This document shows positions 1 through 8,467 of a stretch of DNA of 64,000 bases, one piece after another. Made by a program: the position numbers and the translations under genes. How positions within the stretch are numbered: the stretch's first letter is position 1; the number at the start of each line of letters is the position of its first letter. This stretch comes from Lachnospiraceae bacterium (GTDB lineage Bacteria > Bacillota > Clostridia > Lachnospirales > Lachnospiraceae): NCBI GenBank assembly GCA_028689715.1, contig JAQVCQ010000001.1, forward strand, positions 1 through 64,000, written 5' to 3'. The notes below the pieces were generated by a model. That model had not been told where the DNA came from, searched no databases, and saw only the letters and a program-made list of their open reading frames with translations.

Positions 1-143
1 ACAAAGCTTGTCCTTGATATCCATAAATATCTGCGGTAGCATACCCAAAAGACAATATAAGAAAATAAAAAAATCATAACAAGGACATTCTTTACATTCT
101 TTTAACTTAAAGTAAATTGACACTATCCAGGACTTCCGATTTC
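1..143. other. Left edge, no assigned gene
   Basis: I see no gene that can be supported here. One + frame is open from the window edge to a TAA at 77-79 and another to a TAG at 37-39. Either could be the tail of an upstream gene, but neither short peptide matches a family I recognise. In related genomes dxr and rseP often precede ispG, but these residues do not look like an RseP C-terminus. Confidence 0.3.
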
Positions 144-172
144 TTGACACTGTTTTTTGCCTATGTTAGACT
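144..172 (+). promoter_or_regulatory. Promoter of ispG-polC
   Basis: A perfect -35 box TTGACA (144-149) is followed after 17 bp by the -10 box TAGACT (167-172). Predicted transcription start is near 179, leaving about 100 nt of leader before the ispG start at 282. The leader contains two GCATGC motifs (251-256 and 262-267) that could pair around a 5-nt loop. Confidence 0.7.
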
Positions 173-281
173 AAAATAACAAAATATGACATGGATAAAC
201 TCGGTACTATTCATGATATTATGTAACCATAAAAGAAATATTTCAAGGGCGCATGCAGTCAGCATGCAGATAGGAAAACTT

Positions 282-1334
282 ATGCATAGAGAACATACAA
301 AAGTTGTCAGGATCGGAGACAGCGTCATCGGAGGTGGCAATCCGATCTTAATTCAATCCATGACCAACACAAGAACAGAGGATGTAAAAAAAACAATAGA
401 ACAGATTCAGAGACTGGAACAGGCTGGCTGTGAAATTATAAGGTGTACCGTTCCGACTATGGAGGCGGCTTTGGCAATTGCTCAGATCAAAAAAGAAATC
501 AGGATTCCCCTTGTGGCAGATATCCATTTTGACTATAAGATGGCGATCGCTGCAATGGAAAATGGAGCAGATAAAATTCGTATCAATCCAGGAAATATAG
601 GGAATAAAGACAGAGTACAGGCTGTTGTTATGGTAGCAAAAGAAAGGATGATCCCTATACGGATCGGAGTGAATAGTGGTTCTCTTGAAAAAAATCTGAT
701 AGATAAATATCATGGTGTAACAGCAGAAGGGATTGTTGAGAGTGCTCTTGATAAAGTGAACATGGTTGAAGACCTTGGTTATGACAATCTGGTAGTCAGC
801 ATAAAATCGTCTGATGTTATGATGTGCGTTAAAGCACATGAGCTTCTTGCACAGAAGACGAATTATCCATTACACGTTGGAATTACTGAAGCAGGAACTG
901 TAACAAGCGGTAATATTAAATCTGCGATTGGTCTGGGCATTATTTTAAATCAGGGTATTGGCGATACCATCCGTGTTTCTTTAACAGGGGATCCGGTTGA
1001 AGAGATCAAATCAGCAAAACTGATTTTACGTACACTAGGACTTCGCAAGGGCGGTATTGAAGTTGTATCCTGCCCGACCTGTGGAAGAACAAGAATTGAT
1101 CTGATTTCACTTGCAACAAAGGTCGAAGATATGGTACAGGATATTCCACTTACGCTGAAAGTGGCTGTTATGGGGTGCGTTGTTAATGGACCTGGTGAAG
1201 CCAGAGAAGCAGATATTGGAATTGCCGGTGGAGATGGAGAAGGACTATTGATCAAAAAAGGCGAAATCATCAGGAAAGTGCCTGAGCAGGAGCTGTTGAA
1301 TGCTCTGCGTGAAGAATTATTGAATTGGAAGTAA
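282..1334 (+). CDS. ispG: 4-hydroxy-3-methylbut-2-enyl diphosphate synthase (flavodoxin-dependent)
   Basis: IspG (GcpE) is the iron-sulfur enzyme that reductively converts methylerythritol cyclodiphosphate to HMBPP in the MEP isoprenoid pathway, in the cytoplasm. The N-terminal TIM-barrel signature (VVRIGD, then IQSMTNTRTED) and the C-terminal cluster cysteines are visible: SCPTCGR, and GCVVNGPGEA followed by ADIGIAGG. An upstream in-frame ATG at 186 would give 382 aa, but it lies only about 7 nt after the predicted transcription start. ATG 282, preceded by AGGA and yielding 350 aa, matches the family start (MHREHTKVVRIG). polC follows after 4 nt, so the two are co-transcribed. The pathway partners dxs and ispA lie about 29 kb downstream. 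Confidence 0.95.
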   Translation: MHREHTKVVRIGDSVIGGGNPILIQSMTNTRTEDVKKTIEQIQRLEQAGCEIIRCTVPTMEAALAIAQIKKEIRIPLVADIHFDYKMAIAAMENGADKIRINPGNIGNKDRVQAVVMVAKERMIPIRIGVNSGSLEKNLIDKYHGVTAEGIVESALDKVNMVEDLGYDNLVVSIKSSDVMMCVKAHELLAQKTNYPLHVGITEAGTVTSGNIKSAIGLGIILNQGIGDTIRVSLTGDPVEEIKSAKLILRTLGLRKGGIEVVSCPTCGRTRIDLISLATKVEDMVQDIPLTLKVAVMGCVVNGPGEAREADIGIAGGDGEGLLIKKGEIIRKVPEQELLNALREELLNWK

Positions 1335-1338
1335 TACT

Positions 1339-4300
1339 ATGGCTAAGATATTTTTTGATGTATTTCCACAACTCAAATTAAAAGAGGATATGAATGATCT
1401 TTTTTCTCAGGTACAGGTAGAACGTGTCTCTGCCACACAGAAAAAAGATTTTGTGAGAGTCTATATCAAAAGTGCTTACCTGATTCAGAAAGAAGCAGTC
1501 TTTTATGTTGAAAATGAAATAAAAAGACAGCTTTTTCCACAGGTCGGCATCACAATTAAGTTATATGAAAAATATGAGCTTTCAACACAGTATACGCCTA
1601 AGAATCTTTATGATGAATATCGGGAAAGTATATTGCTCGAACTAAAATATAATAGTCCCGTGGAATACCATTTGTTTAAAAAATCACAGGTGGAATTTGA
1701 CGGGAATCTGTTGTGCATGAAGATAGAAAACAATATGTTTGCACAAGAGAAATCTGATGAACTGGTCCGCATCATGGAGAAAATATTTACTGAGCGGTTT
1801 GGGCTCCCTATCATTGTAAATGCGGAATTTACGGATCCTGCACACAAGAATAAAACGGACGAAGATGAAATTATTATCAATAAAAAAATAGCAGAAATCG
1901 TATCACAGGCAAATTTTGGCGGAGATTATGAAGCAGAGAACACGGAAGGAAGTTCTAATGACGAAGAAAAACAGACGCCAAAAGAAAATGTTGTTCAAAC
2001 TGAAAATAAAACAGTTAAGTCTGAGCCGGAGAAAAAAAGTGGTGGTGACTGGGGTAAAAAGGGTGGATTTAACAGGGCAGCAAAAAAATCTGACAACCCG
2101 GATGTGATATATGGAAGAGACTTTGATGATGAACCAATGTCCATTGCAGATATTCATGGCGAAATGGGTGAAATTACCATAAAAGGTATGATCAGAGCCT
2201 ATGATCAGAGAGAAATACGAAATGGGAAAACAATTCTGATTTTTGATATTACCGATTTTACAGATACGATCACGATTAAAATGTTTGCGAGGAATGACCA
2301 GCTTCCAGAACTGAAAGATTCTATTAAAACAGGTGCTTTTGTAAAGATCAAAGGGATTACGCTCGTTGACAAGTTTGACGGAGAACTGACAATAGGTTCT
2401 ATAACCGGAATGAAAAAAATCTCGCCTTTTACGAATGAAAGAATGGACCATAGTCATAGGAAGAGAGTGGAACTCCACTGTCATACCAAAATGAGTGACA
2501 TGGATGGGGTGTCGGAAGCAAAAGCAATCATAAAACGAGCAAAAAAATGGGGCATGAGCGCAATTGCAATAACAGATCACGGCAATGTTCAGGCTTTTCC
2601 GGAAGCGAACCATGCACTTGACAAAGGAGATGAATTCAAGGTGATCTATGGTATGGAAGCATATCTGGTAGATGACCTGAAAGAAATCGTTACCAATTGC
2701 AAAGAGCAGACGATTGAACATGATTTTGTTGTGTTCGACATTGAAACAACAGGATTTTCACCTATTCAGAATCGAATTATCGAGATTGGTGCTGTCAGGA
2801 TCCAAAATGGAAAAATAACAGATAAATTTTCTTCTTTTGTGAACCCTAAAATAGCGATCCCATTTAAAATTGAGAAATTGACTGGAATCAATGATACGAT
2901 GGTGTCCGATGCACCTGAAATTGAAGATGTACTCCCTGATTTCTTGGACTTTGTAAAAGATAGTGTTCTTGTAGCACATAATGCTTCTTTCGATATGAGT
3001 TTTATTCTTGAGAATGCCGATAGAATGAGGATCGAAACAGATATTACTTACCTGGATACCGTAGCACTTGCAAGGCTTTTGCTCCCAAACCATGCGAAAT
3101 ATACACTAGATGCAGTGGCAAAGATCTTAGGGATCTCTCTTTTGAATCATCACCGGGCTGTAGATGATGCATATGCAACAGCAGAAATTTTTGAGAAATT
3201 TATAACGATGCTGAAAAATGACTCAATCATCCGACTGTCGGATGTGAATGCCTCTGGTGCGGCAAGTGTTGCGGCTGTCAGAAAACTTCCATCCTACCAT
3301 GCGATCATTCTCGCAACGAATGATATCGGAAGAGTGAATCTTTATAAATTGGTATCAAAATCGCATCTGACCTATTACAATAAGCGCCCCAGAATTCCTA
3401 AAAGTGAATTTATAAAGCACAGAGAAGGACTTCTTCTTGGAAGCGCATGTGAAGCGGGAGAATTGTACAGAGCAGTACTTGAACAAAAATCGCCAAAAGA
3501 GATCAATAGATTAGCGGCTTTTTATGATTACTATGAAATACAGCCGGCCGGTAACAATGAGTTCATGATCGCGTCGGAACGTGTGGAGTCAATTCGTTCT
3601 GTTGAAGATATCAGAGAAGTGAATCGTAAAATAGTAAAACTCGGTGAACAATTCAATAAACCTGTAGTTGCCACCTGCGATGTACATTTTCTTGATCCGC
3701 AGGATGAAATATACCGCAGGATCATTATGGCTGGAAAAGGATTTAAAGATGCGGATGACCAGGCTCTTCTTTATCTAAGAACCACACAGGAGATGCTTGA
3801 AGAATTTGCATATCTTGGAAGTGACAAGGCGGAAGAAGTCGTGATTACCAACACGAATCTGATCGCAGATATGGTGGAATCGATTTCACCGGTAAGACCT
3901 GACAAATGTCCACCGGTCATACAAGACAGTGATTTGACACTAAAGGAAATCTGTTACAGCAAGGCACATGAAATATATGGAGAAAATCTGCCTAAGATCG
4001 TAGAAGACAGACTTGAGAAAGAATTAAATTCAATCATCAAGAATGGATTTGCCGTGATGTATATTATTGCACAGAAGCTGGTATGGAAATCAGTAGAAGA
4101 CGGATATCTTGTTGGATCGCGTGGCTCGGTAGGATCATCCTTTGTAGCTTATCTTGCAGGAATTACAGAAGTTAATTCACTGGCACCGCACTATTATTGT
4201 AAAAAATGTAATTACAGTGATTTTGATTCCGAAGAAGTAAAGGCATATACAGGTGGATCTGGATGTGATATGCCAGACAGAGACTGTCCACTCTGCGGCG

Positions 4301-5802
4301 AAAAGTTAGTCAAGGATGGATTTGATATTCCCTTTGAAACCTTTCTGGGGTTCAAAGGAGATAAAGAACCGGATATCGATCTGAATTTTTCGGGTGAATA
4401 TCAAAGTAAGGCACATAAATACACAGAAGTCATATTTGGTGCAGGACAGACTTTCAGAGCAGGTACAATTGGAACACTTGCGGATAAGACAGCATTTGGA
4501 TATGTGAAAAATTATTATGAAGAACGAGGGATCAGAAAGCGTACCTGCGAGATCAACCGGATCGTAGAAGGCTGTACCGGCGTAAGAAGAACGACTGGAC
4601 AGCATCCTGGAGGTATTATTGTATTGCCACTTGGTGAAGATATCAATTCTTTTACACCAATCCAACATCCGGCAAATGATATGACAACAGATATTATTAC
4701 GACACACTTTGATTATCATTCTATTGACCATAATCTTTTGAAACTTGATATTCTTGGACATGACGATCCTACTATGATCAGAATGTTGCAGGACCTTACC
4801 GGAGTAGATCCGGTAGCAATTCCACTTGATGATAAAGATGTGATGTCACTGTTTTCAAGTACGAAAGCACTTGGCGTCACACCAGACCAGATCGGAGGAT
4901 GTAAGCTTGGTGCGCTTGGTATTCCAGAATTTGGAACTGATTTTGTTATCCAGATGCTGATTGATACGAACCCGCAGAGCTTTTCAGATCTTGTCAGAAT
5001 ATCAGGCCTGTCACATGGTACGGATGTATGGCTGGGTAATGCCCAGACATTAATTGAAGATGGCAATGCAACGATTTCTACTGCAATCTGTACAAGAGAT
5101 GATATCATGATCTACCTGATCAACATGGGAGTAGAAAGTTCCCTCGCATTTACAATCATGGAAAGTGTCAGAAAGGGAAAAGGATTAAAACCGGAATGGG
5201 AAGATGCCATGAAAGAGGCAAATGTACCAGACTGGTATATCTGGTCCTGTAAAAAAATAAAATATATGTTCCCAAAAGCACATGCTGCAGCATATGTTAT
5301 GATGGCTTGGAGAATTGCGTATTTCAAGGTAAATTATCCACTCGCATATTATGCATCATATTTCAGTATTCGTGCATCCGGCTTTTCTTATGAAATCATG
5401 TGTCAGGGACAGGAACATCTTGAAAGAATGATCGATGATTATAAAAGACGTTCAGACAGCCTTTCAAAAAAAGAGCAGGATACTTATAAGGATATGAGAA
5501 TCTGTCAGGAAATGTATGCGAGAGGATTTGAATTTAAGCCGATTGACATTTTTTCTGCGGATTCAAGACTTTTCCAGCTGATCGATCAAAAAATCATGCC
5601 TTCACTGAATAGCATTGATGGACTGGGCGAAAAAGCAGCAGATGCAATTGTTGAAGCAGCAAAAGATGGTCCGTTCTTATCAAAGGATGATTTCCGGATC
5701 AGAACCAAAGCTTCAAAAACCGTAATAGATCTCATGTCTGAGCTTGGTCTTCTTGGTGAACTTCCTGATTCCAATCAGCTGAGTCTGTTCGACCTGTTTT
5801 AA
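1339..5802 (+). CDS. polC: DNA polymerase III PolC-type, alpha subunit with 3'-5' exonuclease
   Basis: PolC is the replicative polymerase of low-GC Firmicutes and carries its own proofreading exonuclease. At 1487 aa it is slightly longer than usual. Order seen: an N-terminal domain with a charged, low-complexity linker (about 190-255); an OB-fold region; a PHP domain beginning VELHCHTKMSD near residue 377; a DEDD exonuclease inserted in the PHP domain (VFDIETTGFSP near 465, later HNASFDMSF and HHRAVDDAYAT); a four-cysteine zinc module (CKKC...CPLC, about 954-990); and the polymerase active-site segment PDIDLNF near 1012. Its ATG is 4 nt after the ispG stop. Transcription ends at the hairpin 5810-5865. 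PolC beside ispG is a common arrangement in Clostridia. Confidence 0.97.
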   Translation: MAKIFFDVFPQLKLKEDMNDLFSQVQVERVSATQKKDFVRVYIKSAYLIQKEAVFYVENEIKRQLFPQVGITIKLYEKYELSTQYTPKNLYDEYRESILLELKYNSPVEYHLFKKSQVEFDGNLLCMKIENNMFAQEKSDELVRIMEKIFTERFGLPIIVNAEFTDPAHKNKTDEDEIIINKKIAEIVSQANFGGDYEAENTEGSSNDEEKQTPKENVVQTENKTVKSEPEKKSGGDWGKKGGFNRAAKKSDNPDVIYGRDFDDEPMSIADIHGEMGEITIKGMIRAYDQREIRNGKTILIFDITDFTDTITIKMFARNDQLPELKDSIKTGAFVKIKGITLVDKFDGELTIGSITGMKKISPFTNERMDHSHRKRVELHCHTKMSDMDGVSEAKAIIKRAKKWGMSAIAITDHGNVQAFPEANHALDKGDEFKVIYGMEAYLVDDLKEIVTNCKEQTIEHDFVVFDIETTGFSPIQNRIIEIGAVRIQNGKITDKFSSFVNPKIAIPFKIEKLTGINDTMVSDAPEIEDVLPDFLDFVKDSVLVAHNASFDMSFILENADRMRIETDITYLDTVALARLLLPNHAKYTLDAVAKILGISLLNHHRAVDDAYATAEIFEKFITMLKNDSIIRLSDVNASGAASVAAVRKLPSYHAIILATNDIGRVNLYKLVSKSHLTYYNKRPRIPKSEFIKHREGLLLGSACEAGELYRAVLEQKSPKEINRLAAFYDYYEIQPAGNNEFMIASERVESIRSVEDIREVNRKIVKLGEQFNKPVVATCDVHFLDPQDEIYRRIIMAGKGFKDADDQALLYLRTTQEMLEEFAYLGSDKAEEVVITNTNLIADMVESISPVRPDKCPPVIQDSDLTLKEICYSKAHEIYGENLPKIVEDRLEKELNSIIKNGFAVMYIIAQKLVWKSVEDGYLVGSRGSVGSSFVAYLAGITEVNSLAPHYYCKKCNYSDFDSEEVKAYTGGSGCDMPDRDCPLCGEKLVKDGFDIPFETFLGFKGDKEPDIDLNFSGEYQSKAHKYTEVIFGAGQTFRAGTIGTLADKTAFGYVKNYYEERGIRKRTCEINRIVEGCTGVRRTTGQHPGGIIVLPLGEDINSFTPIQHPANDMTTDIITTHFDYHSIDHNLLKLDILGHDDPTMIRMLQDLTGVDPVAIPLDDKDVMSLFSSTKALGVTPDQIGGCKLGALGIPEFGTDFVIQMLIDTNPQSFSDLVRISGLSHGTDVWLGNAQTLIEDGNATISTAICTRDDIMIYLINMGVESSLAFTIMESVRKGKGLKPEWEDAMKEANVPDWYIWSCKKIKYMFPKAHAAAYVMMAWRIAYFKVNYPLAYYASYFSIRASGFSYEIMCQGQEHLERMIDDYKRRSDSLSKKEQDTYKDMRICQEMYARGFEFKPIDIFSADSRLFQLIDQKIMPSLNSIDGLGEKAADAIVEAAKDGPFLSKDDFRIRTKASKTVIDLMSELGLLGELPDSNQLSLFDLF

Positions 5803-5809
5803 AAAATAA

Positions 5810-5865
5810 AAAAAGTTCTTGCATTACATCCTTATCTAGGATACAATACAAAAGGACTTTTTTTT
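5810..5865 (+). terminator. polC terminator enclosing the tRNA promoter
   Basis: AAAAAGTTCTT (5810-5820) pairs with AAGGACTTTTT (5852-5862) over 11 bp with one G-U, and the 3' arm runs into a T-tract. The loop is about 31 nt and contains a promoter-like element, so the terminator and the tRNA-Glu promoter occupy the same DNA. Confidence 0.6.
5819..5847 (+). promoter_or_regulatory. Promoter of tRNA-Glu
   Basis: A weak -35 TTGCAT (5819-5824), a 17-bp spacer and a strong -10 TACAAT (5842-5847) place initiation near 5854, about 14 nt before the mature tRNA. The whole element sits between the two arms of the polC terminator. Confidence 0.6.
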
Positions 5866-5867
5866 CA

Positions 5868-5939
5868 GGCGCGTTGGTCAAGAGGTTAAGACGTTGCCCT
5901 CTCACGGCAGAATCACGGGTTCGATTCCCGTACGCGCTG
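5868..5939 (+). tRNA. tRNA-Glu (anticodon CTC)
   Basis: The sequence folds as a 72-nt cloverleaf. The acceptor arm GGCGCGT pairs with ACGCGCT (first pair G-U). A D-arm with GGTTAAGAC and a T-arm with GGGTTCGATTCCC are present. The anticodon loop CTCTCAC gives anticodon CTC (5901-5903), which reads GAG. The discriminator is G5939 and no CCA is encoded. Overall identity to bacterial glutamate tRNAs is clear. CTC is the less common glutamate isoacceptor; a TTC species must exist elsewhere. Confidence 0.95.
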
Positions 5940-5954
5940 CTTTAGAACATTTAG

Positions 5955-5980
5955 AACACCGTTTCAAACGGTGTTTTTTT
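5955..5980 (+). terminator. Terminator of tRNA-Glu
   Basis: AACACCG (5955-5961) and CGGTGTT (5969-5975) form a stem around a short loop, followed directly by a run of T residues to 5980. Confidence 0.85.
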
Positions 5981-6061
5981 GTTAGATAGTCCCCATTTTT
6001 GAATTTAAATATATTTTATCAAAGATTTGCAGGAAATTTACTTATAAATAAGGAAAAAATC

Positions 6062-6090
6062 TTGCATTGTCCGAAAGATGGTGCTATACT
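6062..6090 (+). promoter_or_regulatory. Promoter of the rimP-nusA-infB operon
   Basis: -35 TTGCAT (6062-6067), 17-bp spacer, -10 TATACT (6085-6090). Initiation is expected near 6097, about 100 nt upstream of rimP. Confidence 0.7.
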
Positions 6091-6115
6091 TCAGAAAGAC
6101 TAGATAAGGTAAATG

Positions 6116-6143
6116 ATAAGAGTGGGCTTGCGTCCACTCTTAT
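6116..6143 (+). promoter_or_regulatory. rimP leader hairpin
   Basis: ATAAGAGTGG (6116-6125) pairs perfectly over 10 bp with CCACTCTTAT (6134-6143) around an 8-nt loop, followed by TTGTT. It starts about 20 nt into the transcript, so it may be an attenuator or RNA-stability element. The tail is too poor in T for an efficient intrinsic terminator. Feedback control by NusA or another operon product is plausible but unproven. Confidence 0.55.
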
Positions 6144-6197
6144 TTGTTGGGTTGAAGCCCGATTTTATAGGAAATAAAGGAAAAGGAAGGTGTATAC

Positions 6198-6662
6198 ATG
6201 TCTAAACGCGAGTCTTATGAAGCAAAGACAGAGGAATTTCTGCAACCAATTGTTCAGGAATATGGCCTTGAAGTATACGATGTTGAATTTGTAAAGGAAG
6301 CTTCTGAATGGTATTTAAGGATTTTTATTGATAAACCAGAAGGCGTCAGCATTCAGGATTGTGAACGCGTCAGCAGAGCAATGTCCGAGATACTGGATAG
6401 AGAAGACTATATTGAAGAAGCATATATTTTTGAAGTGAGCAGCCCAGGTCTTGGAAGAGCGTTGAAAAAAGACAGACACCTTGAAAAAAGTATTGGAAAA
6501 GATGTTGATGTCAAAACATACAAGCCTAAAGATGGAAAAAAAGAATTCCATGGTATGTTAGAATCTTTTGATAAAGAAACAATTAAAATAAAGACAGAAG
6601 ATGAAGATATTGTATTTTTAAAAACGGAAGTTGCGCTGATCAGACTGGCGTTTGACTTTTAG
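6198..6662 (+). CDS. rimP: Ribosome maturation factor RimP
   Basis: RimP is a cytoplasmic assembly factor for the 30S subunit. The 154-aa protein has the expected N-terminal alpha/beta domain (the VYDVEFVKE stretch, then LRIFIDKPEGVSIQDCERVSRAMSE split across the domain) and a C-terminal SH3-like barrel. The linking motif EVSSPGLGRALKK (residues about 82-94) is diagnostic. The ATG follows AAAGGAAGG with normal spacing. It is the first gene of the operon and nusA follows after 19 nt, the same order as in Bacillus (ylxS-nusA). Confidence 0.96.
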   Translation: MSKRESYEAKTEEFLQPIVQEYGLEVYDVEFVKEASEWYLRIFIDKPEGVSIQDCERVSRAMSEILDREDYIEEAYIFEVSSPGLGRALKKDRHLEKSIGKDVDVKTYKPKDGKKEFHGMLESFDKETIKIKTEDEDIVFLKTEVALIRLAFDF

Positions 6663-6681
6663 ATCTGGAGGATGATAAATA

Positions 6682-7845
6682 ATGAATAAAGAATTAATGG
6701 AAGCATTGGATATCCTTGAAAAAGAAAAGGAAATCAGCAAAGAAACTTTGTTTGAAGCAATTGAAAATTCTTTGATCACTGCATGTAAAAATCATTTTGG
6801 AAAATCTGACAACATTAAAGTTGAGATTAACAGAGAAACATGTGATTTTCTTGTTTATGCTGAAAAAGAGATTGTAGCCACAAAAGAAGATGTTGAAGAT
6901 GATGTGACACAGATCGCACTTGAGGATGCAAAAGAAATTTCAAAAAAAGCAGAACTTGGCGATATCCTGAATGTTGAGATCAAGTCAAAAGAATTTGGCC
7001 GTATTGCAACGCAGAATGCAAAAAATGTCATTTTACAAAAAATCAGAGAAGAAGAACGCTCTGTGATCTATAATCAGTATTATGAAAAAGAAAAAGATGT
7101 AGTGACCGGTATTGTGCAAAGATATGTTGGTAAGAACATAGCTGTAAACCTTGGGAAAGCGGATGCGATCTTAAATGAAACAGAACAGGTCAAAGGAGAA
7201 GTGTTCAAGCCAACTGAAAGAATCAAGGTATACATCATTGAAGTGAAAAACACTCCAAAAGGTCCACGTATTATGGTGAGCCGTACACATCCTGAACTTG
7301 TGAAAAGATTATTCGAGTCAGAAGTTGCTGAGATCAGTGATGGAACAGTTGAGATCAAGAGTATCGCAAGAGAAGCGGGCAGCCGTACTAAAATTGCTGT
7401 ATATTCAAATGATCCGAATGTAGATGCTGTTGGTGCGTGTGTTGGTATGAACGGAGCCCGCGTCAATAATATTGTTGATGAGTTGAGAGGCGAAAAAATA
7501 GATATCGTTAACTGGGATGAAAATCCTGGAAATCTGATTCAGAACGCATTGTCACCTGCTAAGATCGTTGCTGTATTTGCAGATCCTGATGAAAAGACAG
7601 CGAAAGTGGTAGTTCCTGACTATCAGTTATCACTTGCAATTGGTAAAGAAGGTCAGAATGCACGTCTTGCAGCAAGGCTGACAGGCTTTAAGATCGACAT
7701 TAAAAGTGAATCACAGGCGAAAGATGCACCGGGATTCCGTTATGAAGATTATATGGATGAGTATGAAGAAGGATATGATGAATACGATGCTGAAGACGAG
7801 GCACAGTATGATGAAGCTTCAGAAATGTCAGCGGAACAAGAATAA
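6682..7845 (+). CDS. nusA: Transcription termination/antitermination factor NusA
   Basis: NusA binds RNA polymerase and nascent RNA, modulating pausing, termination and antitermination. The 387-aa protein shows an N-terminal polymerase-binding domain (MNKELMEALDILEKEKEI), an S1 domain around 132-200, and two KH domains including GACVGMNGARVNNI and AIGKEGQNARLAARL. The tail after residue about 350 is very rich in Asp, Glu and Tyr. It lacks the acidic-repeat pair of enterobacterial NusA, which is normal for Firmicutes. RBS CTGGAGGATG lies 8 nt before the ATG. ylxR follows after 12 nt. Confidence 0.97.
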   Translation: MNKELMEALDILEKEKEISKETLFEAIENSLITACKNHFGKSDNIKVEINRETCDFLVYAEKEIVATKEDVEDDVTQIALEDAKEISKKAELGDILNVEIKSKEFGRIATQNAKNVILQKIREEERSVIYNQYYEKEKDVVTGIVQRYVGKNIAVNLGKADAILNETEQVKGEVFKPTERIKVYIIEVKNTPKGPRIMVSRTHPELVKRLFESEVAEISDGTVEIKSIAREAGSRTKIAVYSNDPNVDAVGACVGMNGARVNNIVDELRGEKIDIVNWDENPGNLIQNALSPAKIVAVFADPDEKTAKVVVPDYQLSLAIGKEGQNARLAARLTGFKIDIKSESQAKDAPGFRYEDYMDEYEEGYDEYDAEDEAQYDEASEMSAEQE

Positions 7846-7857
7846 GGATGGGGTGGC

Positions 7858-8124
7858 ATGAGCAAAAAGATCCCTATGAGACAGTGTATCGGATGTGGAG
7901 AGATGAAAAATAAGCGTGACATGATGCGTGTTCTTAAGACAGCCGAAGATGAAATTATTTTAGATGTTACAGGAAGAAAAAACGGAAGAGGCGCATATTT
8001 GTGCAAATCAGGAGAATGTCTTGAAAAAGCAAGAAAGTGCAAAGGTCTAGAACGTTCGTTTAAAATGAATATTCCAGAACAGGTATATGAAAACCTGCAA
8101 AAGGAGTTTGATGGTATTGAATAG
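7858..8124 (+). CDS. ylxR: YlxR family RNA-binding protein (RnpM)
   Basis: This 88-aa protein has the YlxR signature: RQCIGCGEMKNKRDMMRV at the N-terminus and GRKNGRGAYLC in the middle, with a third cysteine pair later. The family binds RNA; the Bacillus homologue has been linked to RNase P modulation. It always sits between nusA and infB in Firmicutes, as here. The ATG follows AAGGATGGGG. The last 14 nt overlap the next gene, which suggests translational coupling. Confidence 0.92.
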   Translation: MSKKIPMRQCIGCGEMKNKRDMMRVLKTAEDEIILDVTGRKNGRGAYLCKSGECLEKARKCKGLERSFKMNIPEQVYENLQKEFDGIE

Positions 8125-8467
8125 TAAAAAAATTTATTCTTTAATAGGTTTGGCAGAAAGATCAAGAAATGTTGTGAGTGGTGAATTTGCAACTGATAAA
8201 GCAGTCAAGTCCGGCAGTGCAAAGCTCGTATTGATAGGAGAAGATGCTTCTGATAATACGAAAAAAATGTTTCAAAATATGTGTGAGTTTTATCACGTTC
8301 CAATACGGATCCTCGGGTCAAAAGAAGAACTGGGACATGCCATGGGTAAAGAGTTGCGCGCTTCGCTGGCTATTACAGACAGTGGATTTGCCAAATCGAT
8401 TTTAAAAAATCTCGAAGAACCCACACAAAACGGAGGTAGTAGTAATGGCGAAATTGAGAGTACATGA
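8111..8467 (+). CDS. ylxQ: YlxQ, ribosomal protein L7Ae-like K-turn binding protein
   Basis: A 118-aa L7Ae/L30e-fold protein ([17 protein letters not shown], later [14 protein letters not shown]) that in Bacillus-type bacteria binds kink-turn RNA. ATG 8111 is chosen because AAGGAG (8101-8106) lies just upstream. An earlier in-frame ATG at 8087 has no RBS and would extend far into ylxR; TTG 8117 is an alternative with wider spacing. The gene overlaps ylxR by 14 nt and infB by 23 nt, so the three are tightly coupled. Its RNA target is unknown. Confidence 0.88.
   Translation: MVLNSKKIYSLIGLAERSRNVVSGEFATDKAVKSGSAKLVLIGEDASDNTKKMFQNMCEFYHVPIRILGSKEELGHAMGKELRASLAITDSGFAKSILKNLEEPTQNGGSSNGEIEST

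Noticed and set aside
186..281. Longer IspG start at ATG 186
   Set aside because: It would leave a leader of about 7 nt after the predicted start site, has no RBS, and the added residues do not occur in the family.
1903..2721. A reverse-strand open frame of about 272 codons inside polC
   Set aside because: Cys/Phe-rich peptide typical of the antisense of an A-rich gene; no RBS, no family resemblance, and the + strand PolC is unmistakable.
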